Assembly: GCA_964501185.1 (NCBI GenBank) | Contig: CAZCRT010000047.1 | Location: forward strand, 1 to 17,948 | Reading direction: 5' to 3' | DNA from: BS150m-G50 sp964501185 [NCBI: uncultured Bacteroidia bacterium] | GTDB lineage: Bacteria > CAIWAD01 > BS150m-G50 | Length of the DNA stretch: 17,948 nucleotides | In this document: one piece after another, positions 12,848 through 17,948 of the stretch | Layout: each line of letters opens with the position of its first letter | Numbering within the stretch: position 1 is the first letter of the stretch | The notes under the pieces: generated by a model | The model's input: only the letters and a program-made list of their open reading frames with translations | Told to the model about the DNA's origin: nothing | Databases searched by the model: none | Translations under genes and position numbers: made by a program

Positions 12848-14541
12848 ACCACCGCACAAAAAGAACAGCACCTGCAGGAAGACACAGCTCTTCGCGCCTG
12901 ATACTGCTTCTCATTACCATGTTGACAGTGTTGACTGTGGGTCTGGCGATAGTGGATTATTACAACGTACGGAATCTGACTTATGAGCTTGCAGTAGAAC
13001 AGGCGGTGGGATTGATACGCCAGGTAGAGAATACTGTACAGCGGGCGACTATTGCGGAGGAAGGTGTTCGACTGGCATTAACTGACCAGCTCTTCGCGGT
13101 GGGGTTTCTGGTAGAACAGTGGATTGAAGACAACAAATCAGTGGATCCTGACCTGGCAGCTCTCAGCGTGGCCGCCGGAGTATCCCGCATTGAGATTTTC
13201 AACAGTAATGGCCTGTGGCAGAGTGGTAGTCAGGAAACTTCATCAGAGGTGATCGTGATTCCGTCCTGGTATGAGCCAGCTGCCGGCAGAGCCTGGATTC
13301 AGGGATTCTACGGAGGTGTCAGCGACAAGGATTACTATGGTGTTGTAATCCGTCAACAGCATGGTGGATATATTCGAGTGGGTGTGCGTTCGATTGAGCT
13401 TCTTGCCATACGGCAGGATCTGGGTCCCGGGTCATTACTGCTGGATCTGGCTCTACAACCCGAAGTATATTATGCTGTGCTTGATTCCAAAGAGGGTTTG
13501 ATAGCAGCCACCAGCGACCTGCCAGACTGGGTTGAACATCCCGGTGATCCACTCCACGAACGCGCCCTGGCCGCTGATGATTTCCAGGCGGAATTCCTGC
13601 AAACACCGGATGGGCCACTTTTTGAAGCCTACACTCCATTTGGAGAAGAAGGCAATATGGTTCTCCGTCTGGGATTGCACACAGACCATCTACAGTTAAT
13701 CCGTCAAAGAAATGTGTGGGCACTTGTTATTCGCTCAGGACTCTTCATCCTGCTTTCAACGACACTTGCCGCTTACATTATTTCCAGGCAGAATATCAGA
13801 TATCTGGAAAGTGAGCGACAGAAGATACTGAGGGAGATTCGTGTTCTGGAAACAGATCGAACGCTTCAGGAAAGACTGACCGCTATGGGTGAACTGGCAG
13901 GAGGGGTAGCTCACGAGATCCGCAACCCACTGAACACGGTGATCATGGCATCCCAGAGGCTGGAGCAGGAGATTGACCCTCACCAGCAGCCGGATCAGTA
14001 TCACGATGTTGTAGCAGCTTTGCATAGTGAAGCCCGCAGGATCGAGCGGATTGTCAGCGATTTTCTCTCCTTTGCCCGCCCACCCCGTGCCAGTAAGTCC
14101 AGGTCACTTACTGCAACAGAGTTGAAACCGGTGATAGAGACATTTCGTCAACTGGCTGAAGGGCATCAGATCAGTTTTGACGTTGAGCTGCAGCCACTAC
14201 CTGAATTCGCACTGGATGGAGACCTTCTGCGTCAGGCGGTGCTTAATCTACTCAAAAATGCTCTCGAAGCAGTTCCCGTGGAGAGCGGAGTAATACTGCT
14301 CAAGGGTTACCGTGAGCAGGAATGGGCGGTTTTTGAGGTAACCGATAACGGGCCCGGTATTCCGTCCGATCTTCACCAGCAGGTATTTGATCTCTACTTC
14401 ACCACCAAAGCAACCGGTACAGGTATCGGACTGCCGCTGGTTCACCGCATAGCCATGGAACATCAGGGACGGGTAGAAATCGATCGAAGTTCATCTGGTG
14501 GCGCCTGTATCAGACTATTTATGAAAATGGAGCAATCGTGA
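12832..14541 (+). CDS. Membrane sensor histidine kinase, NtrB/AtoS-like
   Basis: Sensor of a two-component system, 569 aa from ATG 12832 (565 from ATG 12844, which overlaps the stop of a possible leader frame). TM1 is at ~22-43 and TM2 at ~293-317. They enclose a ~250-residue extracytoplasmic sensor region with no motif I recognise (a double-Cache-like fold is possible). After a coiled linker (RYLESERQKILREIRVLETD) comes the HisKA domain with phospho-acceptor H361 (GELAGGVAHEIRNPLN). The ATPase domain follows: N box (LLKNALEAV), G1 (DNGPGIP), F box (FDLYFTTK) and G2 (GTGIGLPLV), all intact. No HAMP or PAS domain is obvious. The stop overlaps the response-regulator start by 4 bp (GTGA), so the pair is co-translated. 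This kinase type normally phosphorylates an NtrC-like partner, here the next gene. The signal is unknown. Confidence 0.93.
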   Translation: MGNTMNHRTKRTAPAGRHSSSRLILLLITMLTVLTVGLAIVDYYNVRNLTYELAVEQAVGLIRQVENTVQRATIAEEGVRLALTDQLFAVGFLVEQWIEDNKSVDPDLAALSVAAGVSRIEIFNSNGLWQSGSQETSSEVIVIPSWYEPAAGRAWIQGFYGGVSDKDYYGVVIRQQHGGYIRVGVRSIELLAIRQDLGPGSLLLDLALQPEVYYAVLDSKEGLIAATSDLPDWVEHPGDPLHERALAADDFQAEFLQTPDGPLFEAYTPFGEEGNMVLRLGLHTDHLQLIRQRNVWALVIRSGLFILLSTTLAAYIISRQNIRYLESERQKILREIRVLETDRTLQERLTAMGELAGGVAHEIRNPLNTVIMASQRLEQEIDPHQQPDQYHDVVAALHSEARRIERIVSDFLSFARPPRASKSRSLTATELKPVIETFRQLAEGHQISFDVELQPLPEFALDGDLLRQAVLNLLKNALEAVPVESGVILLKGYREQEWAVFEVTDNGPGIPSDLHQQVFDLYFTTKATGTGIGLPLVHRIAMEHQGRVEIDRSSSGGACIRLFMKMEQS

Positions 14542-15908
14542 AACAACCTGTGATTCTCATAGCAGAAGACGACGCACCCCAACGGGAGATGCTGGCCGGA
14601 ACACTTACACAACATGACTATCAGGTACTACAGGCACCGGGCGGAGAGGAAGCGCTGGCAACCATGCAGCGGGAAGATGTAGACCTGTTGATTACCGACC
14701 TGCGTATGCCCGGCATGAGTGGATTGGATCTGCTGAAGCAGGTGAAGCAGTTTAATCCACTGGTGGAAGTTATCATGATGACCGCTTTCGGCAGCGTTGA
14801 GTCGGCTGTCGATGCCATGCAGGAGGGTGCTTTTACCTTTCTGACCAAACCGGTGGATATCTCCTCGTTGCGGGCACAGGTGGAGCGGGCGCTTGACTGG
14901 AAACTGCTCAAAGAGGAGAACCGTGAGTTGAAGGCCCGTCTGGGTGACCTGCCGATTTCAGGCATCATCGCACAATCAGTTGAGATGAGGGAGGTGCTGA
15001 GCCTGGTAGCACGGGTAGCCGCTTCCCCTGCAACAGTGTTGATCACAGGCGAATCGGGAACCGGCAAAGAGGTAGTTTCCCGGGCAATTCACGCAGCCGG
15101 TAACCGTGCGGACAAACCGTTCGTCGCGGTCAACATCACTGCAATTCCAGAGAATCTGCTGGAGAGCGAACTGTTCGGTCATGAGAAAGGCTCCTTTACA
15201 GGGGCAATTTCACGACATCTGGGACGCTTTGAGCGAGCATCTGAGGGTACTCTCTTTATTGATGAAATTGGTGATCTGCCCATGCAGGCTCAGGTCAAGC
15301 TGCTGCGAGTACTTCAGGAGGGTGAAATAGAGCGAGTGGGTGGCAGCGCGCCTATCCCGGTGGATGTGCGGGTAATCGCAGCCACTCACCGCAATCTGGA
15401 CGAGGAGATAGCTGCTGGAAACTTCCGTGAGGACCTGTTTTATCGCTTGAATGTAGTGCGAATTCCCATCCCCCCACTCCGTAATCACAAGCTTGATATC
15501 AAGCCGCTGGTAGAGCATTTTCTGTCCAGGTTTGCCAGTATCAACCGGAAAGAGGTTACTGGTCTGGAACCTCCTGCACTCGATCTGCTGTTGAAATACT
15601 GGTGGCCGGGTAACGTACGGGAGCTGGAAAACGCAATTGAGAGTGCGGTGGTGTTGTGCCGGGGGAGCCTGATCACTCCTGCCGATCTCCCACCCACCCT
15701 GCGGGGTGAAGGCAGTCCCGGTTTCAACGGGTGCTTCCCGGGGGATGATACCAGCCTGCCACTACCGGAAAGAGTGGAGAGGTTTGAGAAACATGAGCTT
15801 CTGAAAGTCCTGGAAGAGGTTGGAGGAAACAAGACTGAGGCCTCCAGACAACTGGGTATGTCAGACAAGAACGTGCGTGATCGCTTGAAACGGTGGGAAG
15901 TGAAATAA
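14538..15908 (+). CDS. NtrC-family sigma-54-dependent response regulator
   Basis: Transcription activator of 456 aa using GTG 14538, which overlaps the kinase stop (GTGA), with GGAG just upstream. Receiver domain ~1-120: acidic pair D11/D12, phospho-acceptor D54 (DLLITDLRMPG) and TKP lysine ~104. AAA+ domain ~140-380: Walker A GESGTGKE (171-178), the sigma-54-contacting loop GSFTGA (218-223; most relatives have GAFTGA), Walker B TLFIDEIGD, and a WWPGNVRELEN motif. The C-terminal Fis-type helix-turn-helix contains GGNKTEASRQLGMS. It should bind enhancers and drive sigma-54 RNA polymerase when phosphorylated by the kinase. The three sigma-54 promoters in this window (10345, 12623 on minus, 16181) are its natural candidate targets; this link is inferred from proximity and promoter type. 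Confidence 0.96.
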   Translation: MKQPVILIAEDDAPQREMLAGTLTQHDYQVLQAPGGEEALATMQREDVDLLITDLRMPGMSGLDLLKQVKQFNPLVEVIMMTAFGSVESAVDAMQEGAFTFLTKPVDISSLRAQVERALDWKLLKEENRELKARLGDLPISGIIAQSVEMREVLSLVARVAASPATVLITGESGTGKEVVSRAIHAAGNRADKPFVAVNITAIPENLLESELFGHEKGSFTGAISRHLGRFERASEGTLFIDEIGDLPMQAQVKLLRVLQEGEIERVGGSAPIPVDVRVIAATHRNLDEEIAAGNFREDLFYRLNVVRIPIPPLRNHKLDIKPLVEHFLSRFASINRKEVTGLEPPALDLLLKYWWPGNVRELENAIESAVVLCRGSLITPADLPPTLRGEGSPGFNGCFPGDDTSLPLPERVERFEKHELLKVLEEVGGNKTEASRQLGMSDKNVRDRLKRWEVK

Positions 15909-16008
15909 CTTCCCGGTCGGATAGACAGACAAAACAGTCGGATAATGACTGCGATCCTCCTGTTGTCGGGCGGTCAGCAGGAATCAGGCAAGATCAATTC
16001 CGAAGATA

Positions 16009-16068
16009 TCATAGTATTGCTTGAAATCAATGCCGCTATAGAATCACTCTTCATAAGCAATACTATGA
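16009..16068. repeat. Large inverted repeat 1 (14-bp perfect arms)
   Basis: TCATAGTATTGCTT (16009-16022) and AAGCAATACTATGA (16055-16068) are exact reverse complements around a 32-nt loop. The right arm abuts the next inverted repeat with no gap. The centre is about 168 bp upstream of the predicted start of the 16181 promoter. It could be a folded RNA, a protein-binding element or a small mobile element. Confidence 0.7.
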
Positions 16069-16119
16069 GCCGATGCTTCAATTAACGTTTTACAAAAGGC
16101 ATTATTTATGAGCATCGGC
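16069..16119. repeat. Large inverted repeat 2 (9-bp perfect arms)
   Basis: GCCGATGCT (16069-16077) and AGCATCGGC (16111-16119) enclose a 33-nt loop, nearly the same loop length as the adjoining repeat 1. The two together make a contiguous 111-bp double stem-loop. Confidence 0.65.
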
Positions 16120-16180
16120 ATACTTAAGGAACAGCTGTTTGATGATTTCTCTATATTTCAATAAGCTGCCAGCTCACAGG

Positions 16181-16196
16181 TGGCATGGGAGTTGCG
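16181..16196 (+). promoter_or_regulatory. Sigma-54 (-24/-12) promoter of the second small secreted-protein gene
   Basis: TGGCATGGGAGTTGCG: TGGCAT-N5-TTGC with exact spacing, as in the other two. Predicted start ~16207, immediately before GAGGAG (16208-16213), so the leader would be only ~13 nt. This also excludes the longer reading of the downstream gene from 16139. Confidence 0.72.
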
Positions 16197-16219
16197 AGAT
16201 CTCCAGTGAGGAGAAGACT

Positions 16220-16696
16220 ATGATGAGAATAATTCTGATACCAATTATCTGCCTGGCTATCACGCTGCCTGCTCTCTCTGGTGAACAGGAAACAACCACG
16301 CAGAAGAAACCAGTCGGTTTTGTTGACCGGGACGGGGATGGTCTCAACGATCTGGCTCCGGACAGTGACCGGGATGGTATACCGGATGGTATTGATTCCG
16401 ATACCAGGGGCGCACGCTGGCATGGTCGTAAAGGGTGGGCCATGTTCCGTACAATGCCGGACAGTGCCGGGACAGATTCGTTACGCTTCCGGGACTGGTG
16501 GCAGCAAAGTGGTCATCCACCACCCTGGAACGACGCCTGGAGGCGCTGGCGATATATGAACGGACACCGGCACCCCGGGGATGGGCCTTTCTGGTATCGC
16601 GACAACAGCGGCCCCTACGATCCCCGTTTCCATCCCAGACGGCCACGACCCCAGCCGGGCGGTCCCGGTGGCCCCGGTGGGCCTGGTGGCGACTGA
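16220..16696 (+). CDS. Small secreted DxDxDG (thrombospondin-3-like) protein, paralogue of 12202-12570
   Basis: An exported protein of 158 aa. I start it at ATG 16220 (ATG 16223 is equally possible): GAGGAG at 16208-16213, a signal peptide (MMRIILIPIICLAITLPALSG), and a sigma-54 promoter inside the longer frame that begins at 16139. After a short polar linker comes FVDRDGDGLNDLAPDS-DRDGIPDGIDSD, matching the leftward protein at 12202 in sequence and position, again with two probable calcium loops. The remainder is rich in Trp, Arg, His, Pro and Gly (WWQQSGHPPPWND, WRRWRYMNGHRHPGDG) and ends in GGPGG repeats, so it is likely extended or disordered. It is followed after 57 bp by a probable outer-membrane barrel gene, with which it may be co-transcribed. 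Surface or matrix role inferred; function unknown. Confidence 0.82.
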   Translation: MMRIILIPIICLAITLPALSGEQETTTQKKPVGFVDRDGDGLNDLAPDSDRDGIPDGIDSDTRGARWHGRKGWAMFRTMPDSAGTDSLRFRDWWQQSGHPPPWNDAWRRWRYMNGHRHPGDGPFWYRDNSGPYDPRFHPRRPRPQPGGPGGPGGPGGD

Positions 16697-16753
16697 GAGC
16701 AGTTCACATCGGCAGCGTTGCTAGTAATTGATATTATCTATTTCAAACCCGAA

Positions 16754-17818
16754 ATGACCAAACCACTTTTTTTACTCCTGTCTTCTCTTTTTCTCAGCAT
16801 CCCTCACACGGATCTGTTCTCCTGGCAGCCTCCATTTTTTATTGTCGGCGCGGAATTTGGCCAGACCAGTAATCTGCTTTTCGACAGTACCGGTGTAAAC
16901 GATTTCGTTGGGGACTTCAGACTTGCCATTGATCAACCGCTTGCTGAGTGGCTGACTTTATTCTACGATGTGAACCTTACCCGGCTGTCGGAGACAGATG
17001 ATCTCGGTTCCAATCATCAGGAATTCGGTTTCTACATCTCCCGGCGTAACGAACAGCAGGAGACAGGATTCACAGTGCTTGGCAACAGCCTGAACTATGG
17101 TGATTACTACTCCACCTATGATCGGCGTCAGTTCTATCTGGGTGTTGATACGAGGAGAAACCTGACCCGATCACTGCAACTGCGTGGTGCCGTTAATTTC
17201 AGCAGCACAACTTATCCCGGATATGATGCGGGATTGAGTGTTGACCATAACGACTGGAAAGTGGTTTCAGGTCTGAATTTCAGTTTCAACTGGCCTCTGG
17301 CGCTGGATCTGGAGACCGGGTGGCAACACCGGCAGTACATCGATAATATCACACCGCTGACTACTTCCCTGGGTTATCTGCAGGCTCGCTGCTCCCGCCC
17401 TCTGAGTAGCAGAGCCGGTATTGCGGCGCAATTGTATCTGCGGGAACAGCTGGGTGTTGAGGAGCGGGAACTCTTCGCTCTCTCCTATCTCGGGGTCAAT
17501 CCGGGTGATCTCTTGTGGAATGGCTGGCAAACACAGGGAACCCTCAATTACATTCTGAGCGACTGGCGGCTGAAGCTGGTGACCTCCCTCCAGAAAGCAC
17601 ATTATCTGGAAACTTCCGCAGTTACCGGCCAGGCGCAACGTAATGACACCAGAGTGGCAGCACAGCTGGGTGCAAGGAGAGCAGTTCCACTGACGAACCT
17701 GCCGTTGCGACTCTGGTTAAACATCGATCTCTACTGGCATGACAATTCTTCAAGCAGCAGCTATTACACCTACACTGCCGGTGGCTTGCAGTTGGGGTTG
17801 ATGCTGGAACCATATTAA
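16754..17818 (+). CDS. Predicted outer-membrane beta-barrel protein
   Basis: Protein of 354 aa; I do not recognise a named family. The start at ATG 16754 is chosen over an in-frame TTG at 16718 because a signal peptide follows at once (MTKPLFLLLSSLFLSI). No Shine-Dalgarno sequence is visible, so translation may depend on the gene 57 bp upstream. The mature chain is a series of ~10-residue alternating hydrophobic/polar stretches with many aromatic residues and tight turns (TLFYDVNLTRL, EFGFYISRR, RQFYLGVDTRR, LQLRGAVNF, LRLWLNIDLYWH). It ends in GGLQLGLMLEPY, with an aromatic final residue resembling the outer-membrane assembly signal. About 14-16 strands are plausible. With the sigma-54-driven gene before it, it may export, anchor or sense the small secreted protein; this is inference. 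Confidence 0.7.
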   Translation: MTKPLFLLLSSLFLSIPHTDLFSWQPPFFIVGAEFGQTSNLLFDSTGVNDFVGDFRLAIDQPLAEWLTLFYDVNLTRLSETDDLGSNHQEFGFYISRRNEQQETGFTVLGNSLNYGDYYSTYDRRQFYLGVDTRRNLTRSLQLRGAVNFSSTTYPGYDAGLSVDHNDWKVVSGLNFSFNWPLALDLETGWQHRQYIDNITPLTTSLGYLQARCSRPLSSRAGIAAQLYLREQLGVEERELFALSYLGVNPGDLLWNGWQTQGTLNYILSDWRLKLVTSLQKAHYLETSAVTGQAQRNDTRVAAQLGARRAVPLTNLPLRLWLNIDLYWHDNSSSSSYYTYTAGGLQLGLMLEPY

Positions 17819-17874
17819 TCCCTGCTTCACCACCATTGTGATTTTTCTGCCACACTACTATTTTCGACCACAGT

Positions 17875-17904
17875 AAAAAGATGTACCCTTTTATTGGGTT
17901 CATC
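17875..17904 (-). terminator. Intrinsic terminator for a leftward gene beyond the right edge
   Basis: Read on the minus strand: GATG-A-ACCC, a 7-nt A-rich loop, GGGT-A-CATC, then T5 (plus-strand A5 at 17875-17879). The stem is 8 bp with one internal mismatch. It implies a convergent gene entering from the right of the window. The last ~45 bases may include its 3' end, but the frame cannot be decided. Confidence 0.5.
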
Positions 17905-17948
17905 GCGTATTTCCGGGGTAAGCGGCTCTAATCTTGAGAAAGAAGTAC

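Larger units (their letters stand above)
15909..16180. other. Gene-free stretch between the regulator and the third sigma-54 promoter
   Basis: No gene is supported. It contains a CAGTC-N7-GACTG dyad (15935-15951), similar in its half-sites to the dyad at 10221 but with spacing 2 nt shorter, and two large adjoining inverted repeats at 16009-16068 and 16069-16119. No clear T-tract terminator for the two-component operon is visible. Confidence 0.5.

Noticed and set aside
16139-16219. Upstream extension of the 16220 gene
   Set aside because: The extension contains the sigma-54 promoter and would put the signal peptide 27 residues inside the protein.
17900-17948. Possible 3' end of a minus-strand gene at the right edge
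   Set aside because: Three frames are each open for a short distance; too little sequence to choose, although the terminator at 17875-17904 suggests a gene there.
1-17948. CRISPR arrays, prophage, insertion sequences, defence genes
   Set aside because: No regularly spaced repeats, transposase, integrase or nuclease-type genes were seen; the recurring palindrome is too widely and irregularly spaced to be an array.

Overview
The window (about 50% G+C) looks like a chromosome segment of an uncultured Gram-negative bacterium of the FCB superphylum (Calditrichota/KSB1/Cloacimonadota/Eisenbacteria-like lineages). The evidence is three large secreted proteins ending in the YPNPFNP-type C-terminal sorting domain of type IX secretion (T9SS) cargo, a probable outer-membrane barrel and a periplasmic multihaem redox complex. 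The phylum assignment is inference; no marker gene is present.

Layout. (1) 313-3533 is a tight three-gene operon with 8-bp overlaps: a Tat-exported four-cluster ferredoxin (HybA/DmsB type), a NrfD/HybB-type quinone-site membrane protein and a 13-CXXCH cytochrome. It has AT-rich operator-like dyads upstream and an intrinsic terminator behind it, with no catalytic subunit in the operon. (2) 3844-9652 holds two tandem ~909-residue paralogous secreted subtilases with GATase-like and sorting domains. They share promoter-like elements and a 276-bp stretch of complete nucleotide identity (recent gene conversion). A ~106-bp direct repeat (last codons, terminator, palindrome) flanks the second gene and suggests that a further copy was lost. 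(3) 10013-10085 is a lone tRNA-Gly(CCC). (4) 10345-17818 holds a candidate regulon: an NtrB-like sensor kinase and NtrC-like sigma-54 activator, surrounded by three genes for exported DxDxDG proteins. Each of these three genes is preceded by a sigma-54 -24/-12 element of the form TGGCAT-N5-TTGC. The last is followed closely by a predicted outer-membrane beta-barrel gene.

Two signals stand out. One is the sigma-54/two-component circuit, which apparently controls secreted, probably calcium-binding surface proteins; candidate enhancer dyads (GTCG-N7-CGAC core) lie 140-155 bp upstream of two of the promoters. The other is a dispersed, strictly intergenic palindrome with core ACTTCCGGAAGT, found five times (four exact cores, one with a single change); three copies lie 24-35 nt beyond intrinsic terminators. 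Neither matches an element I recognise by name. Calls rest on reading the sequence; no database search or folding program was run.
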